Part shown: positions 51,930-59,829 of the stretch, in pieces
Layout of the letters: the number at the start of each line of letters is the position of its first letter
Position numbering within the stretch: the first letter of the stretch is position 1
Assembly (NCBI GenBank): GCA_011525785.1
Contig: WYBT01000021.1
Coordinates: forward strand, 372,001 to 436,000
DNA: 64,000 nucleotides
Direction: 5' to 3'
Origin: Planctomycetaceae bacterium
GTDB lineage: Bacteria; Planctomycetota; UBA1135; GCA-002686595
The notes under the pieces: model-generated
Databases searched by the model: none
What the model was told of the DNA's origin: nothing
Seen by the model: only the letters and a program-made list of their open reading frames with translations
Position numbers and translations under genes: made by a program

Positions 51930-52070
51930 GTGCTCCCGCCCGGCCCGGCGCGAACCACCGCGCTCAAAGGCAGCCGGCGGTGGCGGATCGGGGACGAGCT
52001 GGCGCTGGTCCCATTCTTGTGGTCATCGGACGTTGGCGCGCGGACGGCGATCGGATCGGAGGCGTCATGA
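51930..52070 (+). CDS. Possible small protein in the replication operon (start uncertain)
   Basis: At least 46 residues ending ALKGSRRWRIGDELALVPFLWSSDVGARTAIGSEAS. The frame has ordinary high-GC3 codon use back to about 51828 but lacks an ATG/GTG before 51930; a CTG at 51864 or a programmed slip near 51826 could start it. Its TGA overlaps the ATG of the next gene (ATGA), the same coupling used throughout this operon, which is the main reason to believe it. Confidence 0.35.
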   Translation: MLPPGPARTTALKGSRRWRIGDELALVPFLWSSDVGARTAIGSEAS

Positions 52071-52402
52071 GCGCGCGTGATCACGACGACGACCTCGGGC
52101 GCGACCACCGGCCGACGATCACGTCGCTTTTGTGCGTGCTGGTCGACGGCGTGCACGCGATGAACGCGAACCTTGTGGCGCTGCGCGAAGCGATCGAGCG
52201 CGGGGGAGCGGCGAGCAAGACGAAGGACGGGTTGATCACGCCGCGCGAGTTCGCGGAGATCTTGGCGGTCGACGTGCGCACGCTTCGACGCATGCGCTCG
52301 GCCGGCGAGCTGCCCAAGAACGTGGGCGCGGCGAAGCGTCCGAAGTGGCGTCGCTCCGATGTCGAAGCGTTCGTGGCGAAGTTGAAGGCGAGGCGGTCGT
52401 GA
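52067..52402 (+). CDS. Helix-turn-helix (excisionase-type) protein
   Basis: 111 aa from ATG 52067. Polar N-terminus (SARDHDDDLGRDHRP), a helix with VLVDGVHAMNANLVALREAIE, then a MerR/excisionase winged helix: LITPREFAEILAVDVRTLRRMRSAGELPKNVGAAKRPKWRRSDVEAFVAKLKARRS. Candidate directionality factor for the adjacent integrase, or element repressor. The 153 bp after it show no gene. Confidence 0.72.
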   Translation: MSARDHDDDLGRDHRPTITSLLCVLVDGVHAMNANLVALREAIERGGAASKTKDGLITPREFAEILAVDVRTLRRMRSAGELPKNVGAAKRPKWRRSDVEAFVAKLKARRS

Positions 52403-52555
52403 TGCGAGTCGCACGTTCACGTCCGAGGTCGACCTTACACGTGAGAAGCGCGGGCTTCGGCAGCATTGCCTCGCGGTGTTCGGGAGGTCGAGCCCACATG
52501 CGCGTGTCGCCGCAATCACGCGGCGCGAACCGCGCGAACGCGCAGGAACATCGAC

Positions 52556-53089
52556 ATGACCCCGAAGAAGACCGCATCGATCACGTTGGCCGAATTGACC
52601 ACGCGCTACATCGCGCACCTGGACACCGAGGGCAAGAGCCTCGGCACGCGGTTCTCGTACGAGAGCGAACTGCGCCTGGCGCAACGCGAACTCGGCGCAG
52701 ACATCTCGATCGGCGCGCTTGCGCAGGAAGACATCGCGCGCTTCAACGCCTGCGACCGCGTGATGAAGTTGAAAAACGGCAAGCCGAAGGCCGCGCCGTC
52801 GTACTTGAAGACGCAGCGCGTGTTGCGCCTCGCGCTCGCGTGGGCCGCGCAGACGGGCTTGATCGCAACGTCGCCCGCGGAACCCATCGAAGAGCCCGCG
52901 CCCGAGAAGCCCAAGGCGCGCACGAAGAAGGACGACGACGCGCCCGCGTCCGAACCCGCGCCCGTCGCGAAGAAACCGCGCAAGCGCAAGCAGGCGATCG
53001 TGCTCGAAGTCGCGCAGCCCGAAGCGGAAGCGGCGGCGGATGTGGCCGAAGCGATGATCGCCGCGACCAATCCCGAGAGCGCCGCGTAG
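52556..53089 (+). CDS. Stand-alone integrase SAM-like (core-binding) domain protein without catalytic domain
   Basis: 177 aa from ATG 52556 (AGGA upstream). Residues 8-115 match the core-binding domain of tyrosine recombinases: ITLAELTTRYIAHLDTEGKSLGTRFSYESELRLAQREL ... VLRLALAWAAQTGLIATSP. Instead of the catalytic domain it has a Pro/Lys/Ala/Glu-rich tail (KPKARTKKDDDAPAS, KKPRKRKQ) with no Arg-His-Tyr motifs. It ends 11 bp before the 58-bp leader repeat of integrase 2. Possible architectural or competitive partner of the integrase. Confidence 0.68.
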   Translation: MTPKKTASITLAELTTRYIAHLDTEGKSLGTRFSYESELRLAQRELGADISIGALAQEDIARFNACDRVMKLKNGKPKAAPSYLKTQRVLRLALAWAAQTGLIATSPAEPIEEPAPEKPKARTKKDDDAPASEPAPVAKKPRKRKQAIVLEVAQPEAEAAADVAEAMIAATNPESAA

Positions 53090-53100
53090 GCGAGCGAGGC

Positions 53101-53158
53101 GCACGCGTGGCCGTCGATCTCGCACAACGGGATCGGCGGCCGCGCCGCTTCACGGAGA
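53101..53158 (+). repeat. 58-bp integrase leader repeat, copy 2
   Basis: Matches 29095-29152 at 57 of 58 positions and ends 7 bp before the GTG of integrase 2. The conservation of a non-coding leader, higher than that between the two integrase genes, suggests a functional DNA site. Confidence 0.8.
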
Positions 53159-53165
53159 ACCACCC

Positions 53166-54380
53166 GTGATCCAGACCACACGACTTGGGCGCGCGTTCGG
53201 GCCGGGCCAACTGAGGCTCGTGCAGCGCGGCGCTGGCGCGCCCATGTGGACGCTGTCCTGGCGCGACGAACACGGCGTGCGGCGGCAACGCGCGCTCAGT
53301 ACTGATCGACGCATCGCGGAGCGCCGCATGCGCGAGATCATTCACCGCCGCGATCTGGCGCTCGAAGGCGTGGGCGTCGACGGGCGCGACATGGCGCTCG
53401 AAGAGCTGGCGCGCTTGTACCTGGAGGAGTTGCGCTCGCGCTGCGTCGAGGCGCACTACGTGAACTCAAGGTCGATGATCGAGCGCGCGCTTGCCGGCAT
53501 CGGCGTACAACGGGTGGGCGACCTGCTGCCGCTGCACGCGCTCAAGTACCGCACGCAGCTCCTGGCCAGCGGTGCCGCGCCGCGCACAGCCAACCTGCAC
53601 ATCGACCGCGTCAGCGCGATGCTCGCGTGGGGCGTCAAGGTCGGCCTGCTCCATCGCAATCCGCTGGAGCACATCGATCGCCTGCGCGACACCGGCGGGC
53701 ACGCGCGTTACCAACGCCGCGCGCTCAGCGCCGACGAGATCACGCGCCTTCTCGACGCCGTGGGTGCAGAGGACCACGAGCAAGCCGCGCGCGCCAAGGC
53801 CGAGGCCGCTGGCCGCAGCCCACGCGCTGTACGGCACCGCGGCGTGCGGATCTCGCAGCGGCCCTTGTTCCAGGCGCTCATCGAGACCGGCGCGCGCTGG
53901 CGCGAGCTCACGCTCGTGACGTGGGCCGACCTCGATGCCGATCAGGCGCTGCTCAAGCTGCGCGCCGCCAACACCAAGTCACGCAAGGCGCGCGTGATCC
54001 CGTTGCGCCGCGTGCTGGTGGACGAGCTGCTCGCGCTTCGCCCGCTGCACGCAGCCGCGCGTGGGCGCGCCGTGGGCGCATCCGATCGCGTGTTCTTGAG
54101 CCCCGAGGCGGCGGACTGGGGCGCGCCCACGAACAACGTCGCGCGCATCCTGCGCCGTGCGCTGGAACGCGCTGGCATCGCGCGCGTCAACGAGGCGGGG
54201 GAGAAGCTTGACCTGCACGCGCTCAGGCACAGCGCCGCTACGCAGTGGGCGCGCAGGGGCGTTCCGATCGTGCACGCGCAGGCGCTGTTGGGACACTCGG
54301 ACGTGAGGTTGACCAGCAAGGTCTACACGCACGTGAGCGTCGAGGATCTGCGCGGGGCGGTCGAGGGCGTTGCTGGGTAG
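53166..54380 (+). CDS. Tyrosine-family site-specific integrase 2
   Basis: 404 aa, GTG start, paralogous to integrase 1 and identical in length. N-terminal part LRLVQRGAGAPMWTLSWRDEHGVRRQR, core-binding domain MALEELARLYLEELRSRCVEAHYVNS, catalytic domain with Arg in ETGARWRELTLVTW, Lys in NTKSRKARVIPL, LDLHALRHSAATQW and LGHSDVRLTSKVYTH (Tyr). Six bases after its stop lies the C-terminal coding end of an integrase-1-type gene. Probably the mobility enzyme of block B. Confidence 0.93.
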   Translation: MIQTTRLGRAFGPGQLRLVQRGAGAPMWTLSWRDEHGVRRQRALSTDRRIAERRMREIIHRRDLALEGVGVDGRDMALEELARLYLEELRSRCVEAHYVNSRSMIERALAGIGVQRVGDLLPLHALKYRTQLLASGAAPRTANLHIDRVSAMLAWGVKVGLLHRNPLEHIDRLRDTGGHARYQRRALSADEITRLLDAVGAEDHEQAARAKAEAAGRSPRAVRHRGVRISQRPLFQALIETGARWRELTLVTWADLDADQALLKLRAANTKSRKARVIPLRRVLVDELLALRPLHAAARGRAVGASDRVFLSPEAADWGAPTNNVARILRRALERAGIARVNEAGEKLDLHALRHSAATQWARRGVPIVHAQALLGHSDVRLTSKVYTHVSVEDLRGAVEGVAG

Positions 54381-54386
54381 GTCGCG

Positions 54387-54503
54387 GGCGCGCCGCTCGC
54401 GGTCACGCAGCGGATCCTGGGGCACTCGGATCCGAAGCTCACGGCGCGCGTGTATGTGCACCTGGGTGTCGAGGAGATGCGGGGGGTGGTGGAACGCGGT
54501 TGA
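54387..54503 (+). pseudogene. Integrase C-terminal fragment (integrase-1 type), scar 2
   Basis: 39 codons reading GAPLAVTQRILGHSDPKLTA...YVHLGVEEMRGVVERG-stop, almost identical to the end of integrase 1 (29160) but directly abutting the stop of integrase 2. No other part of an integrase-1-type gene is nearby. Confidence 0.88.
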
Positions 54504-54677
54504 CGACTCTCGCTTCGTTCGACGCGCACTGCTCCTCGGCCGCACGCAAAGATCTGTGGACAGGTCGTTGACGCGACGTGGGGCGCGAACGCTGACGCCG
54601 ACCTGCCGTGTATGCGACATGCAAAAGGACGGTCTCAGGGTATCGCGTACGGACACGCATATGCGACACTCCGAGCG

Positions 54678-54995
54678 ATGAGAGGCAAGATCCCTGGCTC
54701 CGACGTGCGGGAGATTCGAACAGCGCTCGGCCTAACAGTCAGCCAGTTCGCGGCCGTGCTCGGAGTGCACCCGAGTTCGGTTCATCGCTGGGAGGCCGCC
54801 GACACGGGGTTCGCTGAGATCGAAGGGGTCGCGTGGACCGTGCTCGCAGCGCTGAGGAAGCGCGTACTGGCTGAGCGGTCCGGTAAGCGTGCCGCGGCGA
54901 AGCAAGGCGAACTCATCACGAACGAACTTGCGTTGGGTGGTGCCCTCGCTGCGTTGCTCGTACTCCTCCTGTTCGCGGCAGGGAGGGATGAGTGA
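54678..54995 (+). CDS. Xre-type HTH protein with C-terminal membrane anchor
   Basis: 105 aa from ATG 54678. HTH: DVREIRTALGLTVSQFAAVLGVHPSSVHRWE (residues 8-38). C-terminal helix [23 protein letters not shown] should span the membrane. A membrane-tethered Xre regulator is unusual. The next gene, 25 bp downstream, also has a C-terminal membrane helix, so the two may work as a pair. Confidence 0.72.
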   Translation: MRGKIPGSDVREIRTALGLTVSQFAAVLGVHPSSVHRWEAADTGFAEIEGVAWTVLAALRKRVLAERSGKRAAAKQGELITNELALGGALAALLVLLLFAAGRDE

Positions 54996-55020
54996 AGTTG
55001 CCGCAGGAATCTGAGGGGAC

Positions 55021-55425
55021 ATGAACTGGAACCTACGGCCCAGGGTGATGGCGCTGGTGTCTCGAACGAAGCTCTCGGGACTTGGCCGACATTTCGGCGT
55101 ACTGGTGATCGACGGGTCGGGGGGCTCGTTCGTCGTCGATCTACAGCCGGACGTTGGGATGCGCGCCGTGTCGGTCGACCGTTTCGAGCAGGGCCGGCCC
55201 ATGTTGATGGAGTCGAAACTCACCGACTCAACCGCCGTGGGGAGAGCGTGGCAAAGACTCCGCAGGCTCTCAACGCGGCCCGGCGGCTTCGACCTGCTTC
55301 AGTGGAACTGCGAGCACTTCGGGCGCTTCGTTCTCTCCGGCACGCGCGAGAGCCGGCAGATCAAGGGCCTGACGCTGACAGCAGCCGTGATCGCGCTCGT
55401 CTGGCTGGTGGCCGGGCGCAGATAG
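55021..55425 (+). CDS. LRAT/permuted NlpC-P60-like protein with C-terminal membrane helix
   Basis: 134 aa. H24 in LGRHFGVLVI and C97 in FDLLQWNCEHFGRFVLSGTRESRQI follow the circularly permuted papain-like order His...Cys of LRAT/H-REV107 and related proteins (NCEHF box). The C-terminal LTLTAAVIALVWLVAGRR is a single membrane helix, the usual LRAT-type anchor. Members are acyltransferases or lipid/peptide hydrolases. Paired with the membrane Xre protein just upstream; activity not established. Confidence 0.68.
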   Translation: MNWNLRPRVMALVSRTKLSGLGRHFGVLVIDGSGGSFVVDLQPDVGMRAVSVDRFEQGRPMLMESKLTDSTAVGRAWQRLRRLSTRPGGFDLLQWNCEHFGRFVLSGTRESRQIKGLTLTAAVIALVWLVAGRR

Positions 55426-55480
55426 CTACGCCGCGGCGACTGTCCTGCTCGACGGTGCCCGCGCGCTGACCTGAGCCGCA

Positions 55481-55704
55481 ATGCTCATGCGCCGCGGTCC
55501 AGAACGCGCTGGCATCACGCGCGTGAACGAGGCTGGGAAGAAATCGATCTGCACGCCTTGCGCCATAGCGCAGCAACTCAGTGGGCGCGCAGGGGCGTGC
55601 CGATCGTCCACGCGCAGGCGCTGCTGGGGCACAGCGATGTGAGGCTCACGAGCCGGGTGTACACGCACGTTGCGATCGAGGATCTGAGGGGCGCGGTGGA
55701 GTAG
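55481..55704 (+). pseudogene. Integrase C-terminal fragment (integrase-2 type), scar 3, frameshifted
   Basis: Starts with a stretch like integrase 2's ERAGIARVNEAGEK, loses one base near 55540 and continues LHALRHSAATQWARRGVP, LLGHSDVRLTSRVYTHVAIE, ending GAVE-stop. The downstream part belongs to the 800-bp direct repeat. Longer than scar 1, so it is the less eroded version of the same junction. Confidence 0.85.
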
Positions 55705-56372
55705 GGGCGGCCCGGTGTGGCTCGGCTACCATTCCACTCTGAGAGTGCGTCGCACGCTGCCGTCAACGCAACTCGCACCAGATGACGACCGAGGAACTCG
55801 AACAAGCGGTGGCTCGCGGCGGATTCGTCCTCGGGGAGTACACGACCAACGTAGGGCCGGCGGATGATCGCTTCTTCGTTCTCATCTCCCCAACTTGTGG
55901 CCAGCAGGAGTGGGTTGATGACGATCCCTTGGTGGATCGGCTGCTGAAGTTGGTCGCTGAGCATGCGGGCGAGGAGGTCTCACCGATGCTGGCGAACTCG
56001 ACCGACCTCGCGAGTCGGGTTCTGTTCCCGCTCAGCTTGCGGGGACGAGACCTCTACAGGTTCGTGCCCGAGAAGCGCGGGTGGTCGTGGGACTTCTGGG
56101 GCGGCATCGTTCGACTGGAGTTGGTCCCCGAGGTGCGCGAGTACCTCGACCAAGCGCGGGCGTGTTCAGATCGACCGTAGAGCCGCGTGCGCAGTCCAGG
56201 CGCAAGTCCCGCGTCGCAGCCCGCCCGCATCGCCGTCCCGCGGTTGGGAGCGCACGCCGTGCGGGCTACCCAGTTCCCTCGATCGCACGCCTGCCGCTAC
56301 CATCCGCCCCCGAGGTAGCTCGCCGCATGCCGAAGTCCACGCCGTTGGCCGATGAGGTCGCCAAGGTCGCTG
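55573..56372 (+). repeat. Long direct repeat, right copy (800 bp)
   Basis: Counterpart of 30823-31620. Here the HsdR-N/RAMA gene continues intact past the repeat end at 56372, so this copy probably represents the ancestral arrangement and the left copy the rearranged one. Confidence 0.85.
55782..56180 (+). CDS. 132-aa protein of unknown function, copy B
   Basis: Near-identical to the protein at 31032 and the same length. No signal peptide, membrane helix or known motif; acidic with several conserved Trp (EWVDDDP, WSWDFWGG). Its stop is 146 bp before the HsdR-N/RAMA gene. Because it always precedes that gene here, it may belong functionally with it, for instance as a partner or immunity-type protein (speculative). 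Confidence 0.7.
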   Translation: MTTEELEQAVARGGFVLGEYTTNVGPADDRFFVLISPTCGQQEWVDDDPLVDRLLKLVAEHAGEEVSPMLANSTDLASRVLFPLSLRGRDLYRFVPEKRGWSWDFWGGIVRLELVPEVREYLDQARACSDRP

Positions 56373-57412
56373 AGCGCGTCCGCAAGGCCACGAAGGGCAA
56401 GCTCAACGAGCAGAACACCAAGGCGTCGATGATCGAGCCGGTGCTGCGCGCGCTGGGCTGGGACACGGAGGACGTGGACGAGGTCGTGCGCGAGTTCCGG
56501 CACCGGCCCAAGGATCCGCCCGTCGACTACGGCTTGCTCGTGAACCGCGAGCCCAAGCTGTTCGTCGAGGCCAAGGCGCACGGCGAGAACCTGGGCGACC
56601 AGCGCTGGGCGAACCAAATCATGGGCTACGCGAGCGTGGCGGGCGTCGAATGGATCGTGCTCACCAACGGCGACGAGTACCGCATCTACAACGCGCTCGC
56701 GAAGGTGCACGTCGAGAAGAAGCTCTTCCGCGAGTGCCGCCTCTCCCAGGACCCGGCCCGCGCAGTGGAGACCCTCGCGCTGCTCGCCAAGGACCAGCTC
56801 GACGAGAACCGCATCGATGTGCTGTGGAAGGCGCACTTCGTTGACCGGCAGGTGCGCGAAGCGCTGTCCGAGCTGTTCGACGGCGAGCACGACATGGCGA
56901 TCGTGAACGCGGTCCAGCGCCGCACGCGCGACCTGGATGCCGACGAGGTGCGCGCCTCGCTCCGGCGCTGCAAGGCGCACTTCGAGTTCCCGCAGTCCAC
57001 CGTCGAGGAACTCGCGCGCTCAGCCAAGCGCGCCAAGAAGTCTGCGCCCGCCGCAACAAGCACGGAGCGCAAGCAGCCCGTGTTCAACAACGTCACGCTC
57101 AAGGACCTGATCGACGCTGGCGTGATCCGCGCGCCGCTGCCCTTGTTCAAGCGCTTCAAGGGGCGCGACTTCGAAGCACGCATCGAGCCTGACGGCAGCG
57201 TGACCTTCCGAGGCAAGCGCTACGACACGCTCTCCGCGGCCGGCAGCGAAGCGCGCGCCACCGTCATCGGCCCGCGCGCGGACGGGAGCTTGCCCGCGAC
57301 GAACGGGTGGAGCTTCTGGATGTACCGCGCTGCCGATGGTAGCGAGCAGGAGATCGATCACGCGAGGCAGGGATACCTGCGGGCGCGGGGTGTGCGGGAG
57401 GACGTGGGGTGA
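56327..57412 (+). CDS. HsdR-N-type nuclease with C-terminal RAMA domain
   Basis: 361 aa from ATG 56327. Residues 1-200 match the type I restriction HsdR N-terminal nuclease-like family: ASMIEPVLRALGWD, then PPVDYGLLVNREPKLFVEAKAHGENLG (Asp...Glu-x-Lys of PD-(D/E)XK) and VEWIVLTNGDEYRIYN. Residues about 265-355 look like a RAMA domain (LIDAGVIRAPLPLFKRFKGRDFEARIEPDGSVTFRGKRYDTLSAAG ... NGWSFWMYR), which is associated with restriction and may read modified DNA. No helicase or methyltransferase partner is adjacent. Possibly a stand-alone modification-dependent defence enzyme. Confidence 0.78.
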   Translation: MPKSTPLADEVAKVAERVRKATKGKLNEQNTKASMIEPVLRALGWDTEDVDEVVREFRHRPKDPPVDYGLLVNREPKLFVEAKAHGENLGDQRWANQIMGYASVAGVEWIVLTNGDEYRIYNALAKVHVEKKLFRECRLSQDPARAVETLALLAKDQLDENRIDVLWKAHFVDRQVREALSELFDGEHDMAIVNAVQRRTRDLDADEVRASLRRCKAHFEFPQSTVEELARSAKRAKKSAPAATSTERKQPVFNNVTLKDLIDAGVIRAPLPLFKRFKGRDFEARIEPDGSVTFRGKRYDTLSAAGSEARATVIGPRADGSLPATNGWSFWMYRAADGSEQEIDHARQGYLRARGVREDVG

Positions 57413-57631
57413 TCGACCCATCCCGCTTCCGCGAACTGGAGGTGGCGAGCTCCTGTCCAGAACTTCAAAGCGGAAGGGAGTTTCGTGACACCACAAGGGC
57501 CGGGGACATGGCACGCCCGCCGCCGTACGGAGCAAGAATCAGTTCTCAAGGCGTCGGCCTCATTGCCATCAATTCACTGTCCACGAAAGCGGGAGCGGGC
57601 ATCGTTCCGTAGCTCGCGACCACGCGCCTCG

Positions 57632-59722
57632 ATGCCAATAAAGTCCATGCTCACTATCTATACAGTCTTGCTGTCGGTATCACTGCTCGGTCCGCACTCC
57701 AGCGTCAAGCAAGCGTCGACCCTAGACCGTAGCGCGATGCGTCGGTGGGCGATCAATGAAGCGTCTAAGGGACCAGTTCTTGATTTCGCGAAAGCGCCGT
57801 GGGGCAGGGCGAAGCGAGAAATCGACGCGGTTCTCCTCTCCGAGTTAATCTGTGCTGAAGCCCCCAATGCAAGCCGGGTTGTCCAGAATGCTGTGGTCGT
57901 TGACAAGCTTCTTGTTTGTAGCGAAGGGGCTCCAACCAGGACATTAGGGTTTCGTGGCTGCACATTCAATGGTGTTGATATTCATGATCTGCGGCTCTCT
58001 GGGCAGGTCTCGTTCGACGGGTGCAGGTTTCTTGATAGCGTTGACATGTTTAATTGTCAGATCGGGGCGATGAATGTCGTTGACTGCGAGTTTGTTGACT
58101 CTATCGCCTTATTCGGGTGCAGCCTGAGAGGTGATCTGCTCGCAGATCGCTGTCAGTTTCGTGGCTCGATGGAGATCCACGACTCCACAATCGGTGGCCA
58201 CCTTGCGGTGGAGAGGTCAAGATGGTTGCCACCCAGCAAGTTTGCGGGCGCGAACTTGCTGGCTCATCAGTTAAGTGTATCAGGGAGCGTAGATGTAGTG
58301 GCGTGCGACGGGGATCTGGAGCTCAGCTTCGAGAACGTGAGATTCACTAACATGGGGGTTGCGGCATCCAGAAGAGAATGGGGCTCTGGACTATCGAACG
58401 TGGTTCAGGCCGATACGATCGACGCTCAGGCTCAGAGGCTCAGCGTAAGTGGCTCGATGGTGAGCGTCTCGGCTTCGGGGGGCGCACTCCTCCTTGACCG
58501 TGTTGAGCTTGGTGGAAGTCTCTCGTTGCACGGTTGCGATATTGATGGGATCCTACTGGAAAAAGCCAAATGTACGGTCCGAGGGCGGCAGTTGCATGAA
58601 GGCAGCCCTGACCTTTTTCTCAATTCATGCCGCGGTTCGAGCCTGTTCGTAGTTGATTGTGATCTGGGGGTGTGCGATGTGGCGCTGCAGGCGAGTGTAA
58701 TAAACACCGTGTTCATCACGGAGAGTGAGGTGAGGGGGCTGCTACTGGGCATGAATCAGCTGTCCATGCTGAGCTTATCGAAAGTGCGTGCATGCGACCC
58801 GTCGGGGCGCGTAGTTGTGATTGGGGGCCAGGTGGATCATGTGGTTCTCTCCGGAGACTTCACGGTGCCTGTCTCAATTCAGAAACTGGAGGCCAACTCG
58901 ATCGCCTTAGGTCGAGCCGACATGAGCGAGCGCTTCAGTGCGAGCGAGCTCGTCATGGCAGATGTCGATGTGACCAATGGCATAACGTTGGACCAAGTCG
59001 GAGTTGACCACATAGAGATCGGCCCCGGTGGGGGGTGTGACAGGTTCGTCGTGGGGCTTCACGCTGAGTTCGGTCAGCTATGCTTTGTCGACACTAGCGT
59101 CGGTACGTTTGATTACTTTGCCAGTCGACCAACGAGTTCGAGCAATCAGCTTGATCTAGGTGGCATGGACTTTCGACGACTAGCGTCGTCCGAGGCGCGC
59201 AAGTCGACAGAATCGGCATGCGAGTGGTACTTGAACAACGGTGAGTACTCCGCTACCGCAGCCAATCGATTCGTCGAATACTGGCGAAACACTGGAGAAA
59301 CTACGCTGTCCCGCCAGGCAGTAATTGCTTGGAGGTCTCGTGAGATCGCCAAAACTCCGACGACCATATCACGCGCTTGGAAAAGACTTCTACTGTATTC
59401 CGGTGTCTACAACCGAGATCCGACGCCACTGGTGCTCTCATGGATGGTTCTGTTCTTGTTTGGTTGGGCTGTCTTTAGACCCAGTTGGATGAAGCGCGTC
59501 GACGGGAAGTCTGACGAACGTATGGGCCAAGTCGACTCCGTCCTCTACAGCTTAGATACCGTTGTGCCGTTCGACCTTGGCCACGAGAAGGAGTGGCGTC
59601 CGGAGTGGAAACGAAAAGAGAGCATTTCGCTTGCTGCTGTAGTCTTGAGGCCCACTCTGAAGATCCTTGGCTGGGTGCTGGCCTCGCTCCTCGTGGGAGC
59701 GCTCACTGGCGTTCTACGTTGA
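57632..59722 (+). CDS. Large beta-helix-like protein with C-terminal membrane domain
   Basis: 696 aa from ATG 57632. An N-terminal hydrophobic segment (MLTIYTVLLSVSLLGPHSS) is followed by ~450 residues of short repeating strands with turns of about 20 residues (FRGCTFNGVDIHDLRLSGQVSFDGCRFLDSVDMFNCQIGAMNVVDCEFVDS...), as in pentapeptide-like or right-handed beta-helix proteins. After a helical linker come two or three membrane segments (PLVLSWMVLFLFGWAVF, ILGWVLASLLVGALTGVL) with VDSVLYSLDTVVPFDLGHEKEWRPEW between, a segment I associate with membrane pentapeptide-type proteins. Markedly A+T-rich compared with neighbours. Function unknown. Confidence 0.72.
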   Translation: MPIKSMLTIYTVLLSVSLLGPHSSVKQASTLDRSAMRRWAINEASKGPVLDFAKAPWGRAKREIDAVLLSELICAEAPNASRVVQNAVVVDKLLVCSEGAPTRTLGFRGCTFNGVDIHDLRLSGQVSFDGCRFLDSVDMFNCQIGAMNVVDCEFVDSIALFGCSLRGDLLADRCQFRGSMEIHDSTIGGHLAVERSRWLPPSKFAGANLLAHQLSVSGSVDVVACDGDLELSFENVRFTNMGVAASRREWGSGLSNVVQADTIDAQAQRLSVSGSMVSVSASGGALLLDRVELGGSLSLHGCDIDGILLEKAKCTVRGRQLHEGSPDLFLNSCRGSSLFVVDCDLGVCDVALQASVINTVFITESEVRGLLLGMNQLSMLSLSKVRACDPSGRVVVIGGQVDHVVLSGDFTVPVSIQKLEANSIALGRADMSERFSASELVMADVDVTNGITLDQVGVDHIEIGPGGGCDRFVVGLHAEFGQLCFVDTSVGTFDYFASRPTSSSNQLDLGGMDFRRLASSEARKSTESACEWYLNNGEYSATAANRFVEYWRNTGETTLSRQAVIAWRSREIAKTPTTISRAWKRLLLYSGVYNRDPTPLVLSWMVLFLFGWAVFRPSWMKRVDGKSDERMGQVDSVLYSLDTVVPFDLGHEKEWRPEWKRKESISLAAVVLRPTLKILGWVLASLLVGALTGVLR

Positions 59723-59829
59723 GTGCGGATCGGAGTCGGCCTGCCCGGCGCTTCGAACGCGGCGGGGAGACCGTCTCAGCGTGGCGATTCCAAGCCCGTC
59801 ACCAATAGTCGACGCGGCGGACGGCATGG

